Shown piece after piece: positions 1 through 8,600 of a stretch of DNA of 64,000 nucleotides (its first letter is position 1; each line of letters begins with the position of its first letter). The position numbers and the translations under genes were made by a program. The DNA comes from Alkalidesulfovibrio alkalitolerans DSM 16529 (GTDB lineage Bacteria; Desulfobacterota; Desulfovibrionia; Desulfovibrionales; Desulfovibrionaceae). Where the stretch lies: positions 1 to 64,000 of the forward strand of contig NZ_ATHI01000032.1 of assembly GCF_000422245.1 (NCBI RefSeq). Reading direction: 5' to 3'. The notes under the pieces were generated by a model. The model made no database searches. It worked only from the letters and a program-made list of their open reading frames with translations, and was not told the origin of the DNA.

Positions 1-84
1 CCGTCCCGGCGCTCTTGCCCGCCTGCAAGGCGGATATGCGAATTTGCCCGTGGCGGAAGCGCAGGCTCCCTCGGGTCGAGCTGG

Positions 85-573
85 TCAGGAGGAATTCCGT
101 TTGGCCCTGGGGTCGTCCAAAAGGCAGACCGCAAGGCCGTTGCAATGCTGGTCGAAGATGGTGCCTTCCTTGGCGTGTTTGGCCAGATCAGCGAAAGTGA
201 TGGTGTTGAGCTTCTCGAACATGGCTGTGCTGGCCTCCATCCAGACCAGTCGGGTGATGCAATTACCGGCAAGGTTGCAATGCGGATTGTTGGTTCCGCA
301 TTCCGCCAGGAGGCTGTCGCCCTCGAGCAACTTGATCACTTCGCCCACGCTGATCTGGTCGAGCGGCTTGGCGATGGTGTGGCCACCTTTTTTGCCACGA
401 CGGCTTTTGAGAAAGCCGCCTTTGCGCAATATTTGGGCTATGCGCTCCAGATACTTGACGGAGATGTCCTGCCGCTGGGCAGTGTCCTGGATGCGGACGG
501 GGCCGTCCTGACAATTCAGGGCGATATCCAGCAGGAGTCGAGTCCCATAGCGGCTCTTCGTCGATAGTCTCAT
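85..573 (-). CDS. Rrf2-family transcriptional regulator
   Basis: 162-aa protein whose N-terminus (MRLSTKSRYGTRLLLDIAL) is the typical Rrf2 winged-helix start. A wing segment around residues 45-65 (KGGFLKSRRGKKGG) is also typical. Three cysteines at about residues 95-108 (ECGTNNPHC...GNC) match the position of the Fe-S ligands of IscR/NsrR-type members, so an Fe-S or redox-sensing role is inferred; the target genes are not known. The ATG at 573 is preceded by GAGGTCGTC, and longer in-frame starts would add a non-conserved extension. The gene stands alone, divergent from the UbiD-like gene, and no partner such as iscS lies next to it. Confidence 0.9.
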   Translation of the reverse strand: MRLSTKSRYGTRLLLDIALNCQDGPVRIQDTAQRQDISVKYLERIAQILRKGGFLKSRRGKKGGHTIAKPLDQISVGEVIKLLEGDSLLAECGTNNPHCNLAGNCITRLVWMEASTAMFEKLNTITFADLAKHAKEGTIFDQHCNGLAVCLLDDPRAKRNSS

Positions 574-910
574 GACGACCTCATGGCAAAATGTCCACGC
601 GTCACGGCGGTCGCGCCGCGGACGCGCATGGTCATGGAGGCCTGTCGCGAAGGCGCTCGCATGGAGGTATGCGATGCGGAAGGTGGCGGCTGTCGCCAGG
701 GAACGCAAGCTGCCTATACCAAGTTCGCGTGGAAATCAATATCTGCTGGGTAGGAAATTGGAAAAGATGGCGCTACGTCGATGATCCCTTGCCAACCCCG
801 AGTTCGCGCGGGCCATCGGGTTGACCGCGTGACCCGTGCCTTGCTAGGCAGGGCGTTGTGTCATGATCCAGTTTTCCGTTTTGCGCTTCCGGTAATGAAA
901 AGGAGACCTC
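574..910. other. Intergenic region between divergent genes
   Basis: About 340 bases between the Rrf2 gene (leftward) and the ubiD-like gene (rightward). It should hold both promoters, but I see no convincing -35/-10 pair and no protein-coding frame with family character. Confidence 0.4.
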
Positions 911-2755
911 ATGGGGTACGTGAATCTGTCCGAATGTCTGCGCGAGCTCGAAGCGACACGCCGCCTCGTGCGCCTGCGCGAGCCGGTCGACGCGAATATT
1001 GAGGCTGGAGTCATCCAGCGCCGGGCATACCGCAAGGGTGGACCAGCGATTCTCTTCGAGAACGTCAAGGGTTGCACCTTCCCCATGGTTGGCAACCTCT
1101 TTGGCACCTCCGAGCGCATCCGCTACATCTTCCGCGACACCCTGCGTTCTCTTGAAGCCCTCATGAGCCTGAAAGCCGACCCGGCCGCGCTTTTGAAAAA
1201 GCCCTTGCGCTTCAGTGGTGTTCCCCTGGCGCTGTTGCATACCATGCCCAAGACCGTGTCCACGGGGCCGATCATGGCCCGCACCACGCGTCTCTCGGAG
1301 CTGCCGCAACTACGCTCCTGGCCCATGGACGGCGGGGCCTACGTGACGTTGCCGCAGGTCTACACCGAGGACCCCGATGCGCCGGGATATGCGCGCTCGA
1401 ACCTCGGCATGTACCGCGTGCAGCTTTCAGGCGAGACCTTTGCCCCAGACCGCGAGGTGGGCCTGCACTACCAAATTCATCGCGGTATTGGTCCGCACCA
1501 CGCGGCCGCCATCCGGCGCGGGGAGCGGCTGCCGGTCAACGTCTTCGTGGGCGGTCCCCCGGCCATGACCCTGGCTGCCGTCATGCCCCTGCCTGAGGGC
1601 ATGCCCGAAATATTCTTCGCGGGAGTGCTGGGCGGACGGCGAGTGCGCATGGTGCGGCCCGAAGGCGGCCTGCCTGTCCTGGCCGAGGCGGACTTCTGCA
1701 TCCAGGGCTACATCGAGCCGCACGCGGTCAAGCCCGAGGGGCCGTTCGGCGACCATCTGGGCTACTATTCCCTGGCCCACGACTTCCCCGTTATGACCGT
1801 GACCCGCGTGCTGCATCGCGAAAACGCCGTGTGGCCGTTCACCACTGTCGGCCGCCCGCCGCAGGAGGACACGGTCTTCGGGGAATTCATTCACGATCTC
1901 ACCGGGGCGCTGGTGCCCACGGTTTTTTCGGGTGTGCGGGAAGTGCACGCCGTGGATGCGGCCGGAGTGCATCCGCTGCTTCTGGCTGTGGGCAGCGAGC
2001 GCTACGTGCCCTATGCCGCCGAGCGTCAGCCACAGGAGTTGCTGACATCGGCCTGCGCGCTGCTGGGGACCACGCAGACCTCGCTCTCCAAGTACGTCAT
2101 CATCGCGGCGGCCGAGGATTCCGGACTCCTCTCAGCCCACAAGATCCCGCATTTCCTGGCCCATGTGCTGGAGCGCATCGACCTCTCCCGCGATCTGCAC
2201 TTTCTCACGCGCACGACCATGGATACCCTGGATTATTCAGGCATCAGCCTGAATCAGGGATCCAAGGTCATCATCGCGGCCGCAGGAGCGCCCCGGCGCG
2301 AGCTTTCCTCCGAGCTTCCCCGGGACTTCGCGTTGCCCGAGCCCTTTGGCGAAGCGCGCGTCTTTTCGGCAGGAATCGTGATCGTCCAGGGCCCGCCGCA
2401 CGGCGCAGGGCGCGATAGGCACGACCCGAGGCTGCAATCCCTGGCCAAGGCATTGGGCGAGACGAGCGGCATGGAAGGGCTGCCTCTGGTGGTGGTCTGC
2501 GACGATGCGGCCTTCACTGCGGCTGACTGGGACAACTTCCTGTGGGTTACGTTCACCCGCTCGGACCCTGCCACCGACATCTACGGTGGCAAGTCGTTCA
2601 CCCATTGCAAGCACTGGGGGTGCGCCGGACCCTTGGTCATCGACGCCCGGCTGAAGACCTACCACGCGCCGCCGCTCGACCCCGATCCCGTGGTCGAGGC
2701 GCGCGTGGACGCCCTGGCCGCGCCGGGCGGGGCGCTTCACGGGGTCATCGACTAG
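911..2755 (+). CDS. UbiD-family decarboxylase
   Basis: 614-aa protein with UbiD-family sequence throughout: an N-terminal domain (GGPAILFENVKG), the middle segment with EGPFGDHLGYYS near residues 275-290, and a C-terminal TDIYGGKSF/HWGCAGPLVIDAR segment. UbiD enzymes use prenylated FMN to (de)carboxylate aromatic or unsaturated acids. In menaquinone-only bacteria such as sulfate reducers, members are thought to act in quinone (including futalosine-pathway) biosynthesis; the substrate here is inferred. It has a good ribosome site (AAGGAGACCTC-ATG). The 3' end overlaps the convergent hydrolase gene by 11 bases. No ubiX-type prenyltransferase is adjacent. Confidence 0.9.
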   Translation: MGYVNLSECLRELEATRRLVRLREPVDANIEAGVIQRRAYRKGGPAILFENVKGCTFPMVGNLFGTSERIRYIFRDTLRSLEALMSLKADPAALLKKPLRFSGVPLALLHTMPKTVSTGPIMARTTRLSELPQLRSWPMDGGAYVTLPQVYTEDPDAPGYARSNLGMYRVQLSGETFAPDREVGLHYQIHRGIGPHHAAAIRRGERLPVNVFVGGPPAMTLAAVMPLPEGMPEIFFAGVLGGRRVRMVRPEGGLPVLAEADFCIQGYIEPHAVKPEGPFGDHLGYYSLAHDFPVMTVTRVLHRENAVWPFTTVGRPPQEDTVFGEFIHDLTGALVPTVFSGVREVHAVDAAGVHPLLLAVGSERYVPYAAERQPQELLTSACALLGTTQTSLSKYVIIAAAEDSGLLSAHKIPHFLAHVLERIDLSRDLHFLTRTTMDTLDYSGISLNQGSKVIIAAAGAPRRELSSELPRDFALPEPFGEARVFSAGIVIVQGPPHGAGRDRHDPRLQSLAKALGETSGMEGLPLVVVCDDAAFTAADWDNFLWVTFTRSDPATDIYGGKSFTHCKHWGCAGPLVIDARLKTYHAPPLDPDPVVEARVDALAAPGGALHGVID

Positions 2756-3623
2756 GAGCGCTTCGTCCGGCCAGGGACGACTGCACGAAGTCGATGGCCA
2801 TGCGGGCCACGCCCGGATGGTAGAGGAACTGAACGTGGCCGCAGGTCGGCGTCTCGACGTCCTGAAAGCCCGAGCCTGCCGGAGGTCTGCTGTTGTCCAC
2901 TGGCAGGACCATGGCGTCCACGTTGGAGCGCAGGGAGAGCGCGGGCACCGGCGCAGCGGGCGTGAAGGCCTGCAGCGCCAGCATGACCTCCGAGGTCGGG
3001 TGCAGGTCGTCCACCAGACGGCCGAAGCCCAGCGCCCCGAGGCTGCTTCCTCTGTGCGGCGCGCCCACGGTGACGCAGGCCGCGACCCGCTTTGCGATGT
3101 CCTCCTCGGCCAACAGCCGCCGGGCGATCACGCCGCCAAGGCTGTGTCCCACCAGAATGATGGGGCGGTCTGGATTTTCTTTCATGATCGCGCGCACCTG
3201 GGCGGCCACGCCGCGCATCGCGGGCATGAAGTCCTGGTGCAGGCTTTCGTAGCGCGGGCAGTACTGCCGGGGCAGGCCCGCCTGTCTGAACCACCGGCGC
3301 CACAAGAGCCAGACGGCTGGATTGTTGTACAGTCCGTGGATGAAGACCACGCATGGCCCGGAGGCGTCCTTGTCCGGCCTGGCCAGCGAGGGCAGGCGGC
3401 CGAGCGGAAGGGTGAGCAGCAGGAAGAACTGGCAGGCGGCAGAGATGGCGACACGCCCCAGGAAAAAGCGCCAGAGGCCTTCGCGGGCAAGGCGCCTGAG
3501 CCTTTCCTCGTGCGGCGTGCCGAAGGATTCGTACCACAGGAGAGCGTGGATGATCACAGCCACGGCCGTGGAGACGAGGGCGAGCAGGGCCACGTAGGCG
3601 AGAAGGGCATATATGATGAACAC
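2745..3623 (-). CDS. Membrane-anchored alpha/beta hydrolase
   Basis: 292-aa protein with an N-terminal hydrophobic segment (about residues 2-27), a second hydrophobic stretch near residue 60, then an alpha/beta-hydrolase domain. The domain has FIHGLYNNPAVW (oxyanion-loop region) and the nucleophile elbow VGHSLGGVIARR with Ser as nucleophile; a late His in the segment GHVQFLYHPG is a candidate for the triad. This resembles PGAP1/lipase-like serine esterases held at the inner membrane; the substrate is unknown. The GTG at 3623 has GGGAGG at ideal distance. A longer GTG start at 3653 lacks such a site. It is convergent with ubiD, overlapping by 11 bases. Confidence 0.8.
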   Translation of the reverse strand: MFIIYALLAYVALLALVSTAVAVIIHALLWYESFGTPHEERLRRLAREGLWRFFLGRVAISAACQFFLLLTLPLGRLPSLARPDKDASGPCVVFIHGLYNNPAVWLLWRRWFRQAGLPRQYCPRYESLHQDFMPAMRGVAAQVRAIMKENPDRPIILVGHSLGGVIARRLLAEEDIAKRVAACVTVGAPHRGSSLGALGFGRLVDDLHPTSEVMLALQAFTPAAPVPALSLRSNVDAMVLPVDNSRPPAGSGFQDVETPTCGHVQFLYHPGVARMAIDFVQSSLAGRSAPSR

Positions 3624-3737
3624 GGGAACCTCCCTGGCGGTCTTGGATGCCACCTTGTCAGGTCTCGGGCTCCTATACTAGATTGTCGGGTCGGCACAAG
3701 GCATGTCTGCGCCATGATCCGGCACGGGGAGGCAAGA

Positions 3738-4088
3738 GTGGGCAGGGACGATCTTTCGGAAACGACGGCCGAGCGGTTCTTCGAAGTCGAGATGCGTGTT
3801 GGGCGCGTTGTGACTGCCGAGCCGCTTGCCAAGGCAAAAACGCCTGCCTACAGGCTGCGCATAGATTTCGGTGAGCATGGCCTGCGTCATAGTAGCGCGC
3901 AGATTACGGACCTCTATGCCCCCGACGAACTCGTCGGACGTTTGGTCGTGGCCGTCACCAATCTGCCGCCCCGCCGCATCGCGGGATTCGTGAGCGAGGT
4001 TCTGGTCCTGGGCGTGCCCGACGAGCAGGGCAGGGTGACGCTGCTCGAACCCGAGCGCGACGTTCCCGTGGGCGGACGGGTGCATTGA
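3738..4088 (+). CDS. csaA: CsaA-like tRNA-binding domain protein
   Basis: About 116 aa, the full length of the CsaA/YgjH family of stand-alone EMAP-II-like tRNA-binding OB folds. Diagnostic strings are FFEVEMRVGRVVTAEP, SSAQITDLYAPDELVGR and IAGFVSEVLVLGVPDEQG. Such proteins bind tRNA as dimers and have been linked to export-related chaperone activity in Bacillus. I prefer the GTG at 3738 because GGGGAGG lies 5 bases upstream; an ATG at 3714 would add 8 residues. It is followed 40 bases later by the DUF1786 gene on the same strand. Confidence 0.88.
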   Translation: MGRDDLSETTAERFFEVEMRVGRVVTAEPLAKAKTPAYRLRIDFGEHGLRHSSAQITDLYAPDELVGRLVVAVTNLPPRRIAGFVSEVLVLGVPDEQGRVTLLEPERDVPVGGRVH

Positions 4089-4128
4089 AGCATTTGTCCT
4101 GTCTTTCCCCTTGCAAGAAGGAAAATGC

Positions 4129-5172
4129 ATGATCTATCCCGCCGAACGCATCCTGCTTTTGGACATCGGCAGCGGCACCCAGGACGTGCTCTACGCCCTG
4201 GCCGACCAGAACCCCTCTAACTGGCCCAAATTCGTGCTGCCCGCCCCGGCCCGGCGCGTGGACGCCCGTATCCGGGAACTGACCCGGCAAGGGCGCGACA
4301 TTCACCTGTGCGGCACGAACATGGGCGGCGGCTTCGTGCGGGCACTGAAGGACCACCTTGCGACCGGGTTCGCGGCCTCCGCCCATCCCGACGCGGCCTT
4401 CGCCCTGGCCGACGACCTTGGCCTCGTCACGACCATGGGCGTGCGGCTGAGCGAGACGGCCCCGCGCGGCCACGCGCCGGTCCAACTCGCGGATTACGAT
4501 CCGGGATTTTGGGAGGCGTTCCTCGGCGCGGCCGGGTTGCCATTGCCCGAGATGGTCGCGGCCTGCGCCCAGGACCACGGCTTTCATCCCGGCAAGAGCA
4601 ACCGCGAGGGCCGCTTCGCCCTGTGGCGGCGCTTTCTGACCGAGGCGAACGGCCGGATCGAGGCCCTGGTCTATGCCGCGCCGCCCGAGGAACTGACGCG
4701 CCTGGCCGTTTTGCAGCGCGCCATCGGCGGCGGTCCGGTGGCGGATTCCGGCCCGGCCGCGGTGCTCGGCGTGCTCAGCGTGCCGCGCATCGAGGAGCTT
4801 TCGCGCGAGCAGGGCATTTGCGTTGTCAACGTGGGCAACTCGCACACCATCGCCTTCCTGGTCCTCGATGGCCGGGTGTACGGCGTGTACGAGCAGCACA
4901 CCGGCCTCCTCGACGGCCGCGCCCTGTGGGACGATCTGGCGCGCTTCAAGGCCTGCCGCCTCAGCTTTGCGGAGGTTTTCGAGGCCAAGGGGCACGGCTG
5001 CATGACGCTCGATGCGCCGTCGCGGGCGGCCGGTTTCGCGCCCACCTTCGTCATCGGCCCGCGCCGCGATCTCCTGCGGGGATTCGAGGCCGAATTCCCC
5101 CATCCCGGCGGTGATATGATGGTCGCGGGCTGCCTGGGACTTCTCAAGGGCATCGCGGGGCATGGCGGCTGA
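4129..5172 (+). CDS. DUF1786 protein (ASKHA-like ATPase fold)
   Basis: 347-aa protein starting MIYPAERILLLDIGSGTQD, an actin/hexokinase-type phosphate-1 loop (DIGSGTQD), with a second such loop, VVNVGNSHTIAFLV, near residues 236-250. This pattern matches DUF1786, whose members have sometimes been labelled pyruvate-formate-lyase activating proteins although they lack a radical-SAM cluster; the real role is unknown. The ATG at 4129 follows AAGAAGGAAA. The last 11 bases overlap the start of the kinase-like gene, so the two are almost certainly co-translated. Confidence 0.75.
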   Translation: MIYPAERILLLDIGSGTQDVLYALADQNPSNWPKFVLPAPARRVDARIRELTRQGRDIHLCGTNMGGGFVRALKDHLATGFAASAHPDAAFALADDLGLVTTMGVRLSETAPRGHAPVQLADYDPGFWEAFLGAAGLPLPEMVAACAQDHGFHPGKSNREGRFALWRRFLTEANGRIEALVYAAPPEELTRLAVLQRAIGGGPVADSGPAAVLGVLSVPRIEELSREQGICVVNVGNSHTIAFLVLDGRVYGVYEQHTGLLDGRALWDDLARFKACRLSFAEVFEAKGHGCMTLDAPSRAAGFAPTFVIGPRRDLLRGFEAEFPHPGGDMMVAGCLGLLKGIAGHGG

Positions 5173-6166
5173 GGCGTCGCTTCCGGACAGGCGCGAGGCG
5201 GTCTTCGTCTTCGTGCGCGAATCGGGCTGGGCGGACGTGTCCTCGCCTGCGGATGTCACTTTTCTGGCCGCCGGGGAATACAACGAGAACTGGTTTGTCC
5301 GCGCGCCGCATGGCGATCTGGTGCTGCGCATCAATCACGGCAGCCAGTTGGGGCTTGGCGAGCGGCAGATCGTTTACGAATTCAATGTGCTGCAGGCCCT
5401 TGCTCAAAGCGGGGTCACGCCCCGGCCGCATGTCGTGGAGCCAGCGCCGCGGGGCCTTCCCGGCGGTGTCCTGCTCATGGAATATCTGCCCGGCCGTGCC
5501 TTCGATTATGCGACTGACAGCGATCTTGCGGCCCGTATCTTCGCCCGCGTCCATGAGGTCGCGCCAAATCCGGAGCTTGTGCGCCAGCCCGATCCCGTCG
5601 CCGCCATTGCCGACGAAAGCCTTTCGCTCATCGAGCGTTATCCGGAACATCCGTTGCGCGAAAAGCGGACGGCGCTTTTGGGCCTGCACGCGCGCGTCCT
5701 GCGGCTGGCCGAAGAGGCCCGCGAACTGTTTGCGCGCGATGCCCAGGTGCTGGTCAACACCGAGGTCAACTCCGGTAATTTTATCGTCGGGGAAGGGGAG
5801 CGGCAGGGCCGCGCTTGGCTCGTGGACTGGGAAAAGGCAGTGCTTTCAACGCGTTGTCAGGATCTTGGGCATTTCCTGGTGCGCACCACCACGCGCTGGA
5901 AGACGGACTACACGTTCGGCCCGGACGAGCGTTTGCGTTTTCTGACGACCTATTTGGTGGAATCGGGACTTGAAGAGCCACTTGAAGAATTGGACGCCAA
6001 GGTGGCGCTCATGGAACGGACCATTCTCTTGCGCGCCTTGTCCTGGTGCTACATGGCCTGGCACGAGTATACGCGGCCAGGTAGCCGCGCATTGCGCAAC
6101 CCATCGACCTTCGCTCGCATCGAGGACTATCTGAGGGACATCGACGGCCTCGCCGCCGCCATATAG
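5162..6166 (+). CDS. APH/choline-kinase-fold phosphotransferase with altered catalytic loop
   Basis: 334-aa protein of the aminoglycoside phosphotransferase/choline kinase fold. The N-lobe has GEYNENWFV (nucleotide loop) and DLVLRINHGS with a basic residue in the place of the ATP-binding Lys (LRIN). The linker LLMEYLPGRAF is typical. The catalytic loop, usually HGDxxxxN, reads NTEVNSGN here: the Asn is kept but His becomes Asn and Asp becomes Glu. The metal-binding DWE (LVDWEKAV) is intact. It may therefore use an unusual mechanism or be a divergent subfamily; the substrate is unknown. It overlaps the DUF1786 gene by 11 bases, suggesting a joint function. Confidence 0.78.
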   Translation: MAAEASLPDRREAVFVFVRESGWADVSSPADVTFLAAGEYNENWFVRAPHGDLVLRINHGSQLGLGERQIVYEFNVLQALAQSGVTPRPHVVEPAPRGLPGGVLLMEYLPGRAFDYATDSDLAARIFARVHEVAPNPELVRQPDPVAAIADESLSLIERYPEHPLREKRTALLGLHARVLRLAEEARELFARDAQVLVNTEVNSGNFIVGEGERQGRAWLVDWEKAVLSTRCQDLGHFLVRTTTRWKTDYTFGPDERLRFLTTYLVESGLEEPLEELDAKVALMERTILLRALSWCYMAWHEYTRPGSRALRNPSTFARIEDYLRDIDGLAAAI

Positions 6167-6223
6167 CCGATTTTGGATCGTGCAGGGCGGTACGGGAGGA
6201 GGACGGCGAAATGGGCAAAAGAA

Positions 6224-6251
6224 AAAGGCCAGTGATTGCTCACTGGCCTTT
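6224..6251 (-). terminator. Terminator of the tRNA-Val/tRNA-Asp unit
   Basis: A perfect 12-base-pair stem (AAAGGCCAGTGA / TCACTGGCCTTT) with a 4-base loop. On the minus strand it is followed by a T-rich tract, as expected for a factor-independent terminator just after the tRNA pair. Confidence 0.88.
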
Positions 6252-6261
6252 GTTCTCTTGA

Positions 6262-6338
6262 TGGCGAAGCGGACGGGACTTGAACCCGCGACCTCCGGCG
6301 TGACAGGCCGGCGTTCTGACCAACTGAACTACCGCTCC
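6262..6338 (-). tRNA. tRNA-Asp (anticodon GTC)
   Basis: 77 nt on the minus strand, with the 3' CCA encoded. The acceptor arms GGAGCGG and CCGCTTC pair (one G-U), the D arm TAGTTCAGTTGGT and T arm GGGTTCAAGTCCC are standard, and the anticodon loop is CTGTCAC with GTC. It lies just downstream of tRNA-Val, separated by 17 bases, so both are probably cut from one transcript. Confidence 0.96.
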
Positions 6339-6355
6339 GAATTTCAAGGCACGGG

Positions 6356-6431
6356 TGGTAGGCGGAACAGGGCTCGAACCTGCGACCCTCGGCTTGTAAG
6401 GCCGATGCTCTCCCAACTGAGCTATCCGCCC
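6356..6431 (-). tRNA. tRNA-Val (anticodon TAC)
   Basis: 76 nt on the minus strand with encoded CCA. The acceptor arms GGGCGGA/TCCGCCT pair, with a D arm (TAGCTCAGTTGGGAGAGC), anticodon loop CTTACAA (TAC) and T arm (CAGGTTCGAGCCCTG). First gene of a two-tRNA unit ending at the terminator at 6224-6251. Confidence 0.96.
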
Positions 6432-6512
6432 GTGCAACGGGAAGTCGGTGTTTATCTATTCCGATCTGGGATGTCAACGGGATTTGTCGTGGGATCGACA
6501 AAAAATCTCCGC

Positions 6513-6812
6513 TCAAGATCCCAGGTCGCGCTTGCGCACATCTCTCCGCCAGGGATTGTCTGGCGAGCAGCAACCTTCGCCAGCGTAGAGTTCAGCCTTG
6601 AAAGTCGCCCCTCGCTCGGGATTGAGCATCAGCAGGCAGACGTAGCGACCAGCGGCGGCATCCCACGAAAGCTCGGGGCAGCGTGGTTTGTAGCCGTGCA
6701 GTCTGTGCGAGACTTCGCACTGGTCGCCAAGACAGCAGCGGCCGCAGCCGACGCACGGTTCCGACACCCTCACCGCAGCACCGATCTCGATGCGAATGCT
6801 TTGGACACGCAT
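6513..6812 (-). CDS. Small YkgJ-like cysteine-cluster protein
   Basis: 99-aa protein with CVGCGRCCLGDQC near residues 20-32, the CxxCxxCC pattern of the YkgJ/zinc-or-iron chelating family. Further cysteines follow (RCPEL, GEGCC). Family members are presumed metal or Fe-S binding, with no firm reaction known. The ATG at 6812 has GGGAG 5 bases upstream. A second member of this family with a different body lies at 44070-44435. It is encoded alone upstream of the tRNA pair on the same strand. Confidence 0.68.
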   Translation of the reverse strand: MRVQSIRIEIGAAVRVSEPCVGCGRCCLGDQCEVSHRLHGYKPRCPELSWDAAAGRYVCLLMLNPERGATFKAELYAGEGCCSPDNPWRRDVRKRDLGS

Positions 6813-7159
6813 ATCTCCCACGATCTGGATTTGGAGGCAGCCACGCGGAGTCGGCACTGCGTCCTGAAACCGCACATGCAGCATCCGCCCCTTTGCGGCA
6901 GATGTCCAGACTTTCCGCCTGTCGTCCCGGAACTCTTCGTGGCGGCGGCTCAGTTTCGTCGAGTGGCCGTTGCGCGGGGTCGCTGCCCATAGCGTGTCGA
7001 TAAACGTGCGCGCTCGTCCGCCGGGCTTTTGGGAATAGGAAGTTCTTGCCAGGCGCAGCGGCGTTTGATACTTCCTTCACATTGGCTGATCGATCAATCA
7101 ATCAGTCTGGCGCTCCGTCCGCACACGGTGGGAGCAACGTGAATAAGAAGGAGAACACA
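6813..7159. other. Intergenic region with ATCA-rich repeat
   Basis: About 350 bases between divergent genes. At 7086-7104 there is TGATCGATCAATCAATCAG, a short run of ATCA units that also forms an imperfect CTGAT...ATCAG inverted repeat; it could be an operator for the downstream gene at 7160. I found no clear sigma-70 promoter. Confidence 0.35.
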
Positions 7160-7717
7160 ATGCGTTTGGAATTCGATACCCGTGGATTGTGTTGCGATTT
7201 GGCCCTACACCCAGTTTCCGGGCTGGTGGCCAAGAAGATGCAGAAGCTCGGCAAGGCCGTGTACCGCCACAAATACGCCAATTGGTGGCGCAAGGGGAAC
7301 ACGACTACCTGCGGCATGCGCGTTGATCCCGAACTCCTCGTGCGCGTGCGCCTCGACGGCGCGCCGCAGGAGTTCGACCAGTCCGGGCTGACCCGCGAGG
7401 TCTTTGAGGTTCGCCGCCGCATGTACCTGGAGAGCAATGCCAACTACGCTTGCGTGCTCGGCTACGACAACGAGCCCTGCGGTTGCGTCTGGCGTTGGAA
7501 CGACATCTCCGATTTCGATCCGGCCCGGTTCACCTTCCAGGTGCAGCGCTGGGATAGCATCATGGGCGAGAAGGACTACTTCATCCTCGACAATGTGCTC
7601 TACGACGGCCATTTCGCCGATGAGCACGCATGGTGTGATTCCAAGGGCTTCGATCTCATCCGCCCCATCGTCATCAACCTGGGCGCCGTGCGCCGCGAGA
7701 TGGCCAGGGCGGTCTAG
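7160..7717 (+). CDS. Conserved-looking hypothetical protein
   Basis: 185 aa, not recognised. The protein is rich in Trp, Tyr and Cys, with no signal peptide or membrane segment, and has strings such as LCCDLALHP, YANWWRKGNTTTCG and GEKDYFILDNVLYDGHF. It has normal codon use and an excellent ribosome site (AAGGAGAACACA-ATG), so it is very probably real. The start at 7160 is preferred over an in-frame ATG 38 codons earlier that lacks a ribosome site. The ABC-transporter genes begin 150 bases downstream, but nothing ties it to transport. Confidence 0.7.
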   Translation: MRLEFDTRGLCCDLALHPVSGLVAKKMQKLGKAVYRHKYANWWRKGNTTTCGMRVDPELLVRVRLDGAPQEFDQSGLTREVFEVRRRMYLESNANYACVLGYDNEPCGCVWRWNDISDFDPARFTFQVQRWDSIMGEKDYFILDNVLYDGHFADEHAWCDSKGFDLIRPIVINLGAVRREMARAV

Positions 7718-7867
7718 CAGGCAGCCCCGGAAGCATCGCCTGTTGCATGACGCGATGGCCGGTCCTGGCGCTTGCCGGGGCCGGCCATTCGTTTTGGGCG
7801 CACGATTTCCCACAGGCCATCGAGACCGCCAATATCTTCCCGATCGGTTGTCTCCGCTGCACGATGC

Positions 7868-8584
7868 ATGTATCACGTCGATGTGGCAGCCTGTCTCGCT
7901 CCTACCGTCGCGCAAGGCGATGCACCCGCGCCTCTCTCTTCCGGGCATGGCGTGCTTTCGCTTCGCGGCCTGCATCTGGCCCTGGGCGAGACGGTGCTCG
8001 TCCAGGATCTGAACCTCGACGTGCCGCCGGGCGTCATCGTCACGGTCAAGGGCCGCAGCGGAGCGGGGAAGTCGAGCCTGTTGTCGTTCCTGTGCGGGGC
8101 GCTGCCCCGGACGTTCACGGCCTCGGGCCGCATCATCCTCGACGGTCGCGACATCTCTGGGCTGCCGCCCGAACGCCGGGCCCTGGGCATCCTCTTTCAG
8201 GACGACCTGCTTTTTCCGCACATGAGTGTGGGCGGGAATCTGCTGTTCGGCATTCCCCGGCGGGGGCTGTCCCAGGACGAGCGTATCGCGCTGGCCGAAC
8301 AGGCCCTGGTCGAGTGCGGGCTTGCTGGCTTTTTCCGGCGCGAACCAGGCACGCTCTCCGGCGGGCAACGAGCCCGCGTGGCATTGATGCGGACGCTCCT
8401 TGCCAAACCCCGTGCATTGTTATTGGACGAGCCGTTCGCGAGTCTGGACGTCGAGACGCGGAAGGAGTTCCGCCAGTTCGTTTTCGATCATGCCAGGGCG
8501 GCTGGGCTGCCGACCCTGCTGGTCACCCACGACCAGTCCGACGCCGAGGCCGCCCATGGCCCCGTCGTTTCCCTCGATACCTGA
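7868..8584 (+). CDS. ynjD: YnjD-type ABC transporter ATP-binding protein
   Basis: 238-aa ABC ATPase: Walker A GRSGAGKSS (near residue 60), Q-loop ILFQDDLLFPH, signature LSGGQRARVAL, Walker B ALLLDEPFASLD and switch VTHDQ. Its ALGILFQDDLLFPHMSV region and small size match YnjD, and the next two genes are YnjB- and YnjC-like. E. coli YnjBCD is an importer of unknown substrate; here the order is D-B-C. The ATG at 7868 removes a poorly conserved extension, but no strong ribosome site marks it, so the start is uncertain. It energises the fused permease encoded at 9808-11532. Confidence 0.85.
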   Translation: MYHVDVAACLAPTVAQGDAPAPLSSGHGVLSLRGLHLALGETVLVQDLNLDVPPGVIVTVKGRSGAGKSSLLSFLCGALPRTFTASGRIILDGRDISGLPPERRALGILFQDDLLFPHMSVGGNLLFGIPRRGLSQDERIALAEQALVECGLAGFFRREPGTLSGGQRARVALMRTLLAKPRALLLDEPFASLDVETRKEFRQFVFDHARAAGLPTLLVTHDQSDAEAAHGPVVSLDT

Positions 8585-8600
8585 TTCAAAGGAGTGATCC

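Noticed and set aside
2817-3737. Long rightward frame joining the region before csaA
   Set aside because: It is antisense to the hydrolase gene; only the last 116 codons match CsaA, with their own GTG start and ribosome site.
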